The position numbers and the translations under genes are program-made. From positions 310,001 through 374,000 of the forward strand of contig BQMF02000179.1 of NCBI GenBank assembly GCA_027922465.2: a DNA stretch of 64,000 nucleotides, in the 5' to 3' direction. Positions 47,142 to 58,917 of the stretch are shown one piece after another (position 1 is the stretch's first letter; each line of letters starts with the position of its first letter). Source of the stretch: Turritopsis dohrnii. Its lineage: Eukaryota > Cnidaria > Hydrozoa > Anthoathecata > Oceaniidae. A model generated the notes under the pieces. The model had not been told where the DNA came from, ran no database searches, and saw only the letters and a program-made list of their open reading frames with translations.

Positions 47142-47687
47142 TCTTATTATACTAATCCGCGTAGTGTGTAACACATTTAACTTAGAGAGTGTTTTGTTTT
47201 TGTTCTCTTAATGGTCAAAATCTTCTTAATCGTGGTCATATAGCGGCAGTTCGACCACGCAAGACACATTCACGATTAGTATAATAGCACGTGGCATCAT
47301 TTGACGTCAGTTTTTTTATGATCACAGGGAATCATTGCATTGCATCCCCAATCGAACGCGACGTTTTTGGGGAAATATCTCGAGAACCAATAGGGATAAC
47401 TGACGTTTTTTAGGGTCGGTGCCACGGGTGATGGAGTGACGCAACGTTTGGACCTAAATTTTATTTGGTACTGCGGATATGACGTCATTAAAATCTTTGA
47501 TCGACGATATCTCTGCAACGGTTGATCGTAGCGAAACGATCCCATACACTTTTTTGATCAGTTTTTCAAGCTCTACAACATGGGAACACTTTCCAGTCCC
47601 GATTTCGTAATCGAAATTTTCGTCACGGGGTTTTTGCACATCCATTTCGAAATTAAAGCCGTAAAAAGCTTTTACGCGAGATACTAG
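47142..47687 (+). mobile_element. Helitron array unit F1 (546 bp)
   Basis: A short unit with a GTAAAAAGCTTTTACGCGAG stem-loop followed by ATACTAG. It carries the antisense-polarity ORF at 47454-47645 (minus) and an overlapping second minus-strand frame. Confidence 0.82.
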
Positions 47688-48238
47688 TCTACTTATACTA
47701 ATTCGCGTGTGTGCATCCCACTTTTATTTTAGAGAGTGTTGTGTTTTTTCTAAATTTACGGTCAAAATCTTCTTAATCGTGGTCATTTTTTCGTTAGACC
47801 ATTGATAATTGACGATTAGTATAATAGCACGCGGTGTGACGTCAGTTTTTTTATCTTATCTTATTGCATTGCATCCCCAATCGAACGCGACGTTTTTGGG
47901 GAAATATCTCGAGAACCAATAGGGATAACTGACGTTTTTTGGGGTCCGCGATACGGGTGACGAAGTGATGCAACATTTGGTCCTAAATTTTATTTGGTAC
48001 TGCGGATATGACGTCAATAAAATCTTTGATCGCTGATATCTCTGCAACGGTTGATCGTAGCGAAACGATCCCATACATTTTTTTGATCAGTTTTTCAAGC
48101 TCTACAGCTTGGGTACACTTTCCTTTTCTAATTCCGTAATTAAAATTTTCGTCACGGGGTACACACACGGGAACGCGTCGTATTTCTGCAGATTCTTTTC
48201 TAAATTAAAGTCGTAAAAATTTTTTACGCGAGATACTA
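47688..48238 (+). mobile_element. Helitron array unit F2 (551 bp)
   Basis: A short unit. Its terminus reads GAGATACTA directly before TC, lacking the last G of CTAG, the same defect type as the unit 1/2 junction of the other array. The antisense ORF lies at 47983-48168 (minus). Confidence 0.8.
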
Positions 48239-50407
48239 TCTATATATACTAATCCGCGTTGTGCATACCACTTTTATTTTAGAGAGTGATATATTTGGGT
48301 TTTTTTGCACGGTCAAAACCTTCTTATTTTTTCCCTTTTCGTCGTAAAACCACGCAGCTGCGACAGACACTTTTTTTAATGTTACGTAATTTAAGTGTGA
48401 CGTCTAAATTTTTAAACCAATCAAAACGCAAGAAATTATTTTTTCGCCAATTTGATTGGTTGACGATTTCCAAAAATAAGTTCGTTAATAACTGATTTTC
48501 ATTATCGCAGTTGTTTTCACGAAGAAACACAGGTTTGTATACGTGCTGCTTATGAAACTGTTTATTGTTAAACTTTTATTGTTATTGTATTTCAGATTTT
48601 ATTTTAGATTAATAAAAGAACAGTAACAGTGTAAGTGATTAGTTTGTTTACAATGTGAAAGCATATTGAGAATACAGAAGAAGTGCAGTAAAGTTTTTAA
48701 AAATTGGCTGTGCAGAACGAACGAACAGGTCTATACAAAGTAGTATTATCGTAAAACTTTTATTGTTTAATATTTTAGATTAATAAAAGAACAGGTGAGT
48801 TATGTATGTATGTATTTAAATGTTTGTTTACGTTTTAGTTATCAAATATCGCTATACAGAAGAAAGCAGTTTGATGTTTATTTACACAGTAAGGAATGGT
48901 TTTAATTTAGTTTTGAAAGCTTTGAGTGGATGTCTCAGTTATTCTGTCGTTTAGTATGTGTATATGCTGCTGGATTAAAAGGAAGACGAGAGAAATTTGT
49001 TTTGGTAACGCGCGCTATTATTACATTAAAAATGGTCCTACAGCTATGAATGTTTTTATTTCTTTTATTTGTCTGAAATCTTTTTCTTTATTTATGCCTT
49101 TCAGTGTCAGAAAACTATGCTGGGAAGTAAATCGAGTGTATTAATTTGTTTACAGGTATGAAGTATAGAAAGTAAAGAGTTTAGAAGTGTTTGATAATGG
49201 CTTACAGATGATCAAAATTGTTTACTATCATGATGATGTGAATTGGTATTGAAAGGTAAAGTTAAAATAGTATCTATTTAGTTAAAACACAGTTAGTATT
49301 AGTGAATAAATAAAGGATATGAGGGATGTTTACTTTTGTGTTTTGAATTTTCCAGGGAGGAGCTTTGAACTGGAAATAAAAAATGGCTTCACAATGTGAA
49401 TGTTTTCATATGTTAAAAATTCTTTTTTAGCTATACTAATTCTGTCATTATGTTTGTGTTTTTAATTATAATTTTTAAGGTAAATATGTTTTCAAAGTGT
49501 CTTTTAGTTTGTTTTGTTTTTCTTTCGATTTCGTCATAGCATGATTAGTTTTTTTTATATGTTTTTTGAATATTTTCATCTGTTAAAAAAGAAATGATGC
49601 ACATGATGGGTTGAATTATAATGTTGAGTGGGTAACTTAAGAGAAGAATGGATTATGTATTTAAGAAGATCATTAATTATGACTGTGCAATGAAACGTTA
49701 TTGGGTGGATTTTTCTTAAGTTTATATTTTATCATGTTTATGCATTATTTTGTGTTATGATAATTGTTTACGTACTATGCCTAGGTATATAACTTTGGCT
49801 TTATGATTTTATTTGTGACTTTTTATCTTCTGGGTAAATTTTTGTTCTTAGTTATATATTGTTTTTAGGATAAATGCGTACTAGAATTCCTTTCTTTTTT
49901 GTTGTTGTTGTTGTTGTTGTTGTTATTTATTTCAATATTCTTATAGCATGATTAGGTTTTCGGTGTAACAATTGAAATATTAATCTTTTAGGCAACAATA
50001 AAAAAAGCATAAAGAAGTGAAACTCATGGTTTTAATCATGATGTTGATGGTTTTGGGAAGAACAGACTATCATTTTAAAAATTCATTAATGGTTGCTAAC
50101 CAATGTAACTTTGGCACAAAAGAAACACAATTGGAAGGTATCGATTTGTTTTCAATGCACATTTCGTAATGTTATTCAATGTTTTGTATTGTTCTGTGCT
50201 TTTGCTATTTTTACACAAAAGTTACTTCTCTTCTGCATATAGATATATAATCTGAGCCATATTGCTATTTGTTTCTGTTTTAAATTTTCTGAATGTAAGA
50301 AATTAATTAAAAAATTAATGCCTGAAAAGAAACTTTTACTCAAATTAAATTCTGCGACACAACGCATACTGAACATGGGTGGCGAGCGACGCCGCCTGGG
50401 CGGCTAG
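48239..50407 (+). mobile_element. Helitron array unit F3 (2169 bp) with family A-type 3' end
   Basis: The body corresponds to the long units of the first array, most closely unit 8, including a shared ORF segment at 48926-49060. Its 3' end is not the TAAAAA stem-loop but GACGCCGCCTGGGCGGCTAG, the terminus type of family A. A (GTT)n microsatellite lies near 49900. Confidence 0.8.
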
Positions 50408-50971
50408 TCTTATTATAATAATCCGCGTTGTGCATCCCACTTTTATTTTAGAGAGTGATATATTTGTTTAATTTTTACGGTCATCGTCCTCTTATGTGCG
50501 CGTAAAACCACGTAGATGCGAGAGACACTTTTTTCACGATCATTCCAAAAGCACGTGGCATCATTTGACGTCAGTTTTTTATGAACACGGGGAATCATTG
50601 CATTGCAGCCCCAATCGAACGCGACGTTTTTGGGGAAATATCTCGAGAACCAATAGGGATAACTGACGTTTTTTAGGGTCCGCGATACGGGTGATGGGGT
50701 GACGCATCATTTGGGCCCAAATTTTATTTGGTACTGCGGCTATGACGTCATCAATATCTTTGATCGACGATATCTCTGCAACGGTTGATCGTAGCGAAAC
50801 GATCCCATACATTTTTTTGATCAGTTTTTCGAGCTCTACAACATGGTTACATTTTCCGTTTCCAATTCCTAAATTGAAATTTTCGTCAGGGGGATCGTTC
50901 ACGGGAAAGGTGATTTTGACCCATCTTTTTCGAAGTTAAGTTCGGTAAAAAGTTTTTACCCGGGATACTAG
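50408..50971 (+). mobile_element. Helitron array unit F4 (564 bp)
   Basis: A short unit with the stem-loop GGTAAAAAGTTTTTACCCGG and ATACTAG at 50966-50971. It has the longest version (about 107 codons) of the antisense ORF, at 50579-50902 (minus). Confidence 0.82.
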
Positions 50972-51914
50972 TCTATATACTAATACGCGCTGTGCATACC
51001 ACTTTTTTCACGCTTTCACTCTCTAAAAGTTCGGGTCGTTTTTGCGGTCACTTATTCACAATGGAGTGTCAGACCACGGCGGTTAATATTTTTCTACGAT
51101 TAGTATAGGGGAAAACATTGCATTGCAATTAATCGTTTCAAATGTTTTGATTATTCGCGAGACAACAACGAAAGTATTGCGTGAAGATTTATTAATGTTT
51201 TTAGGGTAAGTACGCTTTAGAAGTTTTTTGTTTGTTTGTTTTGTTTTTCTTATAGTATTAATAGGGTTTCTACGTCATTACTTTTCAAATAATACGCGAT
51301 TGAGGAAATGAATATCATGGTTTTTAATTATGACGCTCTGGATTCGTAAAGAAAATCGCAATTATTTACGATTCACATTTTGGCACTTTTACGACTTTCG
51401 CGTTAGGCCTTTATTTACATTGGGGTGTGGATTCCATAAACAGTTACATCGATTTTAATCTTTTTGTTGTTTACCTGTACGCACAATTTATTTTTACTAC
51501 TGCATATATCGTATATATTACGAATATGTTGATGTGTTTCGGATCTTCTGATTAAAAAGTTTTTTTGTTCATAACTCCAGTGTTGAACTAAATATGCTTT
51601 AGCCGGAATACCTAGAGATTTTTAATTAAAAGAGTGAAGAGTGTTTTTTTCTGTATTGACGTTAGATATCTTTAATCAACGGGAACCATTGCATTGCATC
51701 TTCAATTTAAAAAGTGAAAAAAGTGGATGCACAGCGCGTATTTTTATTTTTGATGAATTAAAACCCGTGTTCTACACGCTGTTCTACACGGGATACTAAA
51801 CATTCTACATCCAAACTTTATCTTTATCATACCAAAATTCATTATACTAAGCCTTTCTCTCTGTTCAGCGCACATAGATTAAAACCTGTAAAAACTTTTT
51901 ACACGGGTTACTAG
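50972..51914 (+). mobile_element. Helitron array unit F5 (943 bp), divergent
   Basis: The 5' end TCTATATACTAATACGCGCT follows F4 directly. The 3' end is GTAAAAACTTTTTACACGGG, TTACTAG, then T. Near 51760-51800 an internal CACGGGATACTA resembles a second, older terminus. The body differs from the other units. Confidence 0.72.
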
Positions 51915-52388
51915 TAAGGTTTTAATAATGTATATATATTTTTCATAAATATTCATGTAATGTGGTAATGCCAAATATACTTCATTAAAGAAACCTAAAA
52001 AACATCGTATAGTCTAGCCAAACATCGTATAATCTAGCCAAACAACGTGGCTTTTGTTTTCACAGATCTTCATTGCTTTAGAAATAGGTACTTGAGTAAT
52101 AAATGAACAAGAGACAGATGGCGCAAAACGGTAGCAGCAAAAGTACTTGCCACAAGAATACTTTTAAATTTGAAATTTTACTTTAAGTTCTTAAACGTTC
52201 TGTAAACGTTATTTCTTCAGATATCTTACTGGTGGAAAACAGGCATAAACGATATTATAATGTTTAAAATTACTAACTCGTGTAAATAGGGTCTAATTGC
52301 AACACACCAGCAATTTAATTTATTAGAAGACAAAAGAATTATACATGCATGAGCTGTTTATAACGTACGTTTTTTTTATAAGAGCTTA
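51915..52388. other. AT-rich spacer, no gene seen
   Basis: It includes a twofold ~20-base direct repeat near 52010-52045 (CATCGTATAGTCTAGCCAAA and a close copy). Nothing else recognisable. Confidence 0.45.
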
Positions 52389-52831
52389 CCGTATTTCCTC
52401 TAATAAACGCCGCGGCGTTTGTTACAAATTCAAGGTTTTGGATGCGGCGTTTAATAGAGGGAGGCGTTCATTAGAGGGCGGCGTTTATTACAAAATGAAA
52501 AATTCAACAAAAGCAAACTTAAACAACAATGTTTTTTATCCTAAAAAACGTTACAAAAGATGGTGTGAAAATGTTTTACACAAACGATACGTTCACGAAA
52601 ATGTCAAAGAAGAGCAATATCACTGTCGCCTTTTTCTAGTATGAGATGAAAACTTTTTTGTAATTCTTGTATAGCCTGTTTTCTAATAAAAACCGCTTTT
52701 CAAGATGCGGCGTTTAATAGAGGGAGGCGTTTATTAGAGGGCGGCGTTTACTACAAACGTTCGGATATAAGTGCGGCGTTTAATAGAAGGCGGCGTTTAT
52801 CAGAGGGCGGCGTTTATTAGAGGAAATACGG
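52389..52831. mobile_element. TA-flanked MITE with CCGTATTTCC ends (443 bp)
   Basis: The left end CCGTATTTCCTCTAATAAAC and its reverse complement at the right (ending 52831) are flanked by TA on both sides. Subterminal GGCGTTTATTAGAGGGCGGC-type words occur at least six times. A 99-codon ORF across it is fortuitous. TA duplication suggests the Tc1/mariner superfamily. Confidence 0.78.
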
Positions 52832-53683
52832 TATGTAGAAAAAAAAAACGCGTTTGTTTTGAATTATAATTTTTTGAAACCGAAAATGAATTCAAACAAA
52901 TAACTGCCTTTTTTTAACTCGATTTTTGAAAACCTTGATGTTCAAAGACAGAACAGATAGCTAACAAACGTAGAAAGTAATAAGAAAGTCTGATCTGTGC
53001 TTTACTGACACGAAAAACATATCTATTTTCAAGTGCCAAAGTTCATTGATTCAGTACCATAAAAGTAACTAAAAGTCCCAGTTTTATGTAGACCTATTTG
53101 ATTAATATCCATTCCTTCATCAATTAAGTGATAAAATATCAAAGAAAACGTATTTTAAATGTATGTGATTGAAAACCTTCGAAAATTCAAAAGGCTGCGT
53201 TCGTTCATTAGAATGTATATTGAGTTTTTAGTGGGGACTCGCATACTCTAAATCGTAGGCTAAAAACTGCCGTTTCGGCCGGAGTAGTAGTAGTAGGAGG
53301 AGTCCAAGGGTGTTTTAATACGGTATTCGCTTACGCTGCTACCGTAATAAACGATGATCATTTTTCACTTTTTTTTTAAGGATTTGAAGATTCTCAAATA
53401 CACACTTTACTCTTCAAGCTCTCCTTTGTTGTTACATTAAAGTTGTCTTCGGCGGTAAACATGTGATAATAGGGAGGAGAGTGCATCTCATGTGAAAGAG
53501 GTTTACAAGGATAGTGTGAAATGGCCATGAAATGTTTTTTGTAACCGTTCCCATTGACCTCACAGACAAACATTATAAAATTTTTCAAGCTGTTATAAAC
53601 TTGAGTGATACTTTTGATAGGCATCAATCAATCAATACACGACTTTCAAGAAATTTGTATAATCACAAGCCAGTTTGCTCAAC
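52832..53683. other. Spacer, no gene seen
   Basis: No recognisable coding, RNA or transposon-end sequence; the ORF at 53394-53627 (minus) has no family resemblance. Confidence 0.4.
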
Positions 53684-53965
53684 TGGCAGATAATTTACAC
53701 GGTACAATTTTTGTCGTACGATTTTTGCCGTACACATTTGATGTATGATTTTCGCATTTTTTTAAAAAATTCAATTTTAAATTTTAACACAAAAGCAAAG
53801 AAGAAACGCAAAACACGTTCAGAGTGTACCAAGGAATGGTTACAAAGAAGAGATTTAAAAGGTCTCTATGCTAATTTGGTAACAGAACTTCGAAATGAAG
53901 AAGTTGCCATATGTACCAAATATTTGAGAATCAGACCAGCAGATGTCCATTTTTTCTCTCTCTAA
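53675..53965 (+). pseudogene. Harbinger transposase N-terminal remnant
   Basis: The conserved part, from about 53800 to the stop, reads TKEWLQRRDLKGLYANLVTE, then LRNEEVAICTKYLRIRPADV and HFF. This matches the Harbinger N-terminal pattern: W-x-x-R-R, G-x-Y, E-L-R-x-E, then Y-L-R-[IM] and F. A basic KAKKKRKTR stretch precedes it. The frame ends after this block, and the catalytic region is missing. The first ~40 codons overlap the element's left inverted repeat and are unlikely to be coding. Confidence 0.6.
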
Positions 53966-54204
53966 TTCAAAAAGATACGTTAATGAAAGATAAAAATATT
54001 TTGTTTTTGTTCTCTATTGTCTGCTTCGATATGATTGGTTAATTTTCGTACGATGTCGTATGAAAGTTAAACATGTTTTTTTTTTGTCGTGCACGACACC
54101 ATAATACGACACATTTTCGTACGATTTTTTATGTTTACACAGTGTGATACGACCTGTACGACAAAAATCGTATGAAAAATCGTACCGTGTAAATTGCCCT
54201 TTAC
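53684..54204. mobile_element. PIF/Harbinger-type element, about 520 bp
   Basis: The left end contains AATTTACACGGTACAATTTT and the right end its near reverse complement (AAATCGTACCGTGTAAATT). Subterminal copies of TTTTTGTCGTACGA occur in both orientations. A transposase N-terminal fragment lies inside. The outermost bases and the target duplication could not be fixed. Confidence 0.62.
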
Positions 54205-55888
54205 TCAACCACTTACTAATTAAACAAACCGCTGACAAAGCATAGTTATGAATCACTTGATAATTTTTAGCATAGTGATCATCTCATAGTTCAAAAAGAT
54301 ACGATGTAACCTTAACAAATTTCTTACGGATTTTATGATGGAGATAAACAACTTTTTTCGTTTTTTTCAAACACTTCTTAAAGTTTATCAAGGATTTTAT
54401 GATGAAAATAAACAACGTATTTGAAACACTTTTGTAAAACACAGAAATAACCGATAACTTTGATCTTCCGATATTACTAGATGAAAATAACAGGAAAAAA
54501 AAGGACTACGGAAAATAGTTATAAGTTTAACCGCTTTCGAACCAATCAGAATCTTGAAACAAAACCATAGAAACGAGAAAATGTTTATCATATCAGAACT
54601 ATGTTATGATGGAGTATGTTATGATGGAGAACTATGTTATGATGGAGATTCACGTAATAAACAAACAACCAGCAAGAACTTTTGAGGCTTCTTAAAAACA
54701 TGGAGGTTGAAAAATAACATTTTTTTTGTTAAAAATGAAACTGAAGTATAGTGAAAACTAAAACTTGGACGATTTTTTCAATGCTCTAAAATTTTATTTT
54801 AACATTCATACACCTCCGTTAGTCAATAATCAATAATACGACAATTCCAAATCTATCTAATCGTTATGATGTCATTCAACTATTAAAACCAACAACGACG
54901 CCGCCGACAAAATGACAGACTGCCGTACTGATTACCAGCACTTAAAAGTTGGAAATTTTATGTCGTAAGAAGGTTGGTGCTATAAAATACAACTCAGTAC
55001 AATACGTTAACTATGCACATAAAAACAAAACAGTCTATCTATACCCTTTCAATTCAAAAGGTTTTGTCATGCAAGTATCAAATTTCTTTCGATGATTTTC
55101 CATCTTAATAATTAATTTTTTAAAAACATTTTTAGCGTGATGTATTCCAGGCCTTATCTTAATTTCGAATGCTGTAATTAATATAGCACTTCCTGCTTTT
55201 TTACTATCAGTATTTTATACAATGTCAAATTAATCGAAGAAATTGCTTACATGTAAACATGTTGATGATCTATATTTTTAGTTTAGTAACAGGTATGCTT
55301 TAATTTTGTCGAAATTATCCGAAAATTAACTAATGAATGAACGAATTTTTGTCTGGAACTGAAAAACTACATTTTCTGTGTTTTTTGGTGGGGTTTTTTT
55401 TGACAAACTTTTTTTATATATACAAAGATATATCTTCGTTTTGAATCCAGGCTGTGTTAAATACTCATCAAGTTAGGCGTTGTTCGTATCCTAATTATTT
55501 TACATGCCAAGCTTTCTTGTTTTCATCTGACAAATTCTGACCATCAAAATATTCGGTGACATCACAAATAATAGAGTTTGAAAAAACGAGGCAAATGATG
55601 TTTATAAACTCAATTAACCAAACAAATTTTACAAGGTTTACACCGATAATACGGTAGATGATTTATATGTGATCACGTGATCAAATTAAAACTTTTAAAA
55701 ACAGTTTAGTGATTGAATGTGACTGACCCTAATACTTTACATTCACTCACTAAACTAAAAAGTAGTTACTTAGCAAATGTGATAGTGTGTCTGATTGTGG
55801 CGGCTGTATATAATTAGTTTTGTCGAAGAGACATCAACATCTGAAACATCTTCTTAACTCTGGTCTGCAAAATTGTTTTATTTTTCAG
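54205..55888. other. AT-rich flank upstream of the receptor exons
   Basis: The first exon (signal peptide) of the Ig receptor would be expected here or further upstream. I could not find an ATG-started hydrophobic segment with a phase-1 donor. A short ACTATGTTATGATGGAG repeat lies at about 54597-54645. No other gene seen. Confidence 0.4.
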
Positions 55889-58800
55889 TCGCGGCATCAT
55901 TGCGGGTGACTGTTCTTCCTCAGGCTATGGAGGTTGTTCAGGATTATAACACCAGGACGACCATCACTTTAACATGCTTAACAGACATCAGGACAAAATA
56001 TGACGTCGCTTGGAAAGTTTTAAGATATGAGCACACGATGATGGTTGGTACTTACTACATCACACACAACACAAGCGAAGCCACGGTGCAAGGGAATGTC
56101 TTGGTTCTAGAAAGAGTTTATGGCAATTGCAAGATGCGATATAAATGCATTGTCATTACGTCAGACAGGCAACAGATCGAATCGGATAATGAAGTTAGTA
56201 AGTATCTGAAGATTCTTTAATCCAGAAAATTTACTGATGAAAACTTTGAGAACGCCGTTTGAACGAACGAGACAAAATCATTATCTCAACAATCCAAACA
56301 AATTTTGCAATGTTTGCAGCGTGACTTTGTTACCTTACATCCAGATCACCTATGATCAACTACGAAATTATTTACCAATGTTATTCGATATTTTAACAAG
56401 CTCCTTATACAGAAAACTGAAAATTAGTTCAACGGGAAATTAAGATTCATCAGAAATTTCACATGAAAATTAAGACCGCTATAAAAATTCCTTGCTTATA
56501 GGGGAATGTGTTACACCTTTGAGATGTCCTGAATCCTGCGATACTGGCCATACTCTCGAATGTATGAGCTATTTCCATGAAAGAACACTGACCCGCCGAG
56601 ACATTTCCCTTACAAACTGTGGCCATCAGAAGTTTCGCTGCAACGAGAGAGTATACAAGTTTATTGGGAAATGCTCATCTTGCTATTCGAGACACAGTAT
56701 AACATTCAGAGACTGCAACGCCAAGCGCACATGCGTTGCCGCATCAGACACAGAGTCCCAGTGCGTTTGTGATAACCAGCCTTTTATACATGGCGCTAAC
56801 TGTGACATCAAAGTAGGTAAGGTCACGTGGTAATCACGTGGTAATCACGTTATCTTGTTATTCCTTTTGTTTTAATTGTTTTTGTAACATGACATGACGA
56901 CACATCACTGATGTCGGTCTTGCTTTTGACGATTGTGTCGGATCATTTTTAGATCTGCTGTATATGTCGATACATTGTTAGCTTATGAGTATATTACAAT
57001 TTTTCACGGCAAGGCAATGTTTGCTGTCCTCCCATAGCTGCCCCTTATGACTTGTACTGATACAAAATCAAACATAAAATATAAAATAAACTTCTTCACC
57101 AATTCTCAAATATTATTTTATCGCCTTGATGGATTTGAAAATTAATACTTTGTCAGGGAAGGTTTTGTCCAGAGAAGTGACGAAAATATTCGCCGGCGAA
57201 AAACTTGTCCAGACGAACTTTTTCGCCAACGAAGTACTTTCACAGTTCAAGTAAAAAGAACTTTATCTCTCTCAAAACCATTTTTAGAATATGTATTATG
57301 GCTGGCGTATTCACCATTCTTATAGTTGCCAAACACCTTGACCAGATGTAGTGAGAACATAAAATGTTTTAGTTGAAACAGCCTTCAAGAAACCTTTTGT
57401 TTACTTTGTCATTTCTACCAATCAGGAAACAACTCTGATGTCTTGAAGTTACAACTCATTGGATACTATCACAATCTGACAAAAGAATCTGTAAGTAAAA
57501 TGCTCAGCCTATCACATGCGTTTAATTTGATCACATGACAGATATCAACCAATAATGTTACTTTTCAAAATATGAAAAATCAGATCTTCATGAACGCATG
57601 CACAGTATACGTAAAAATCTTAGCTTGAATTCTCTCTTAAGAGCACGTGTGCTGATGAAGAAAGGAACTCATCAAATCACTTTTCTCTATTGTGACTTTT
57701 GACGTCATTACTTTTCAAATTTGATTGGACACTGTACCGATGTAATGCATTAGGACTAATGTTAAAACATATTTCAGCACGAGCTGCAGTTGTTAAGACA
57801 GAAGATCGTAATATATGTGAAACGGTTCTGCAGTCATGGCTACTTAACCATTCCTGGAATTAATCATTGTGGTTATATACGGTATGGATCATGTCACAAC
57901 AGGTAACAAGCTAAAGTGTCTTCACTCAAGTAGGTTGAAAGTCAATTGTGTTTGCTCTGTAACTTTTGTGTTTGCTCTGTAACTAATTTAGTACCGAGGC
58001 TCTTTCAGTGTCAATAAGGTCAGAAGGAAAGGTCCAATTCTCAATCTCAATCTCAATCTCTTAAGTAATTCATCTTTTTTTTTCAGGCTCGAGTCTCCCT
58101 GGCCTTTAAACACCAGTTCTGTATTTTTCGAGAAAATCTCCTACCCCTACCCAGGCTCCAACAGGGTGGAGGTCACCGTAATTCAGGAAATCAGTGAAAA
58201 CTGTTTCATCGCATATAACTTGATACAGTTCAACGCGTATTTGCGCACGCAACAGCCAAGGAATCTTCCGTTTTTATTACACCATCTTCAAGATAGAGAC
58301 GGTAAGGATGTGCCTATGTTAAAACCACACCAACCAACACAAGTTCCGAAACCAGATCAATCCGATTCGAATGTTCCGACAACATATTTAGCTGTCGGTT
58401 CAATCGGGTTACTTTCGCTGGCGTTACTATTCGTTGTTTATTTCATGTGGACTAAAATCAGGTAAGAAGCGCCATTTCTTCATTAATCACAAGAAAGTTT
58501 TAAATTTCCTATTTAACATTTTAGTCAGTAGGAGGCTAAAAATTGTTAACGTCACAACCTTCTGCAAAGCATACTACCAATGCTGGGCATGCGTATTAAA
58601 ATCCAAACACGTATTTAATATCAAATTTTATGTTTCTTAGAGAGAAAAGGCGACGGTATTTAACCGAAGCCACCGCTGCAAGGTCAACACGAGCAGGTGA
58701 TATGTCTGAAACCGATGAGATTCAACTAGAAGTTATGAGAGCGACACACGGCCGACCCATTGCATATATCACTAACTACAAAGATATCACAGATGTCCTA

Positions 58801-58917
58801 CACCCTCCACCTTACAGTGCAGTGGACGAAAGAACCACTTCTCCACCACCCCTATACGAAGAAGCTGTGAGTTCATTTTCTGGACCCAGCGCTGTTCTCC
58901 GAAATCCTTACACGTAG
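55889..58917 (+). CDS. Type I membrane receptor: Ig-like, Cys-rich/EGF-like, TM, PPxY tail (5' exon missing)
   Basis: Six exons join in frame with GT/AG borders: 55889-56197, 56502-56816, 57426-57490, 57778-57902, 58087-58461 and 58641-58917 (stop TAG). Exon 1 is one Ig-like domain with the usual Cys in TLTCLTD, Trp in VAWKVL and Cys in YKC. Exon 2 is Cys-rich (about 14 Cys) and ends in an EGF-like CVCDNQPFIHGANC word; both are phase 1-1 modules, typical of shuffled extracellular domains. Exons 3-5 form a stalk ending in a TM segment (AVGSIGLLSLALLFVVYFMW). The last exon is a cytoplasmic tail with a basic juxtamembrane stretch, two PPxY motifs (PPPY, PPLY) and other tyrosines (YKDI, YEEA). 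PPxY motifs bind WW domains, for example of Nedd4-type ligases. A signal peptide exon upstream is expected but was not found. About 488 residues are visible. Ligand unknown; an adhesion or self/non-self role would be speculation. Confidence 0.75.

Larger units (their letters stand above)
47142..51914 (+). mobile_element. Second head-to-tail Helitron array, five units, plus orientation
   Basis: Units at 47142-47687, 47688-48238, 48239-50407, 50408-50971 and 50972-51914 join without spacer; CTAG (or CTA) is followed immediately by TC. The flanks are A (47141) and T (51915). The 5' ends read TCTTATTATACTAATCCGCG or close variants, the same family as the first array but opposite on the chromosome. 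No Rep/helicase gene. Confidence 0.85.

Noticed and set aside
52345..52644. 99-codon ORF on the plus strand
   Set aside because: It spans the inverted end and subterminal repeats of a TA-flanked MITE; the sequence is low complexity and basic without motifs.
56502..56816. SUEL/galactose-binding lectin domain in receptor exon 2
   Set aside because: The early CxxxC and LEC words are suggestive, but the YG and other SUEL landmarks are missing and the end is EGF-like; left as a Cys-rich module.
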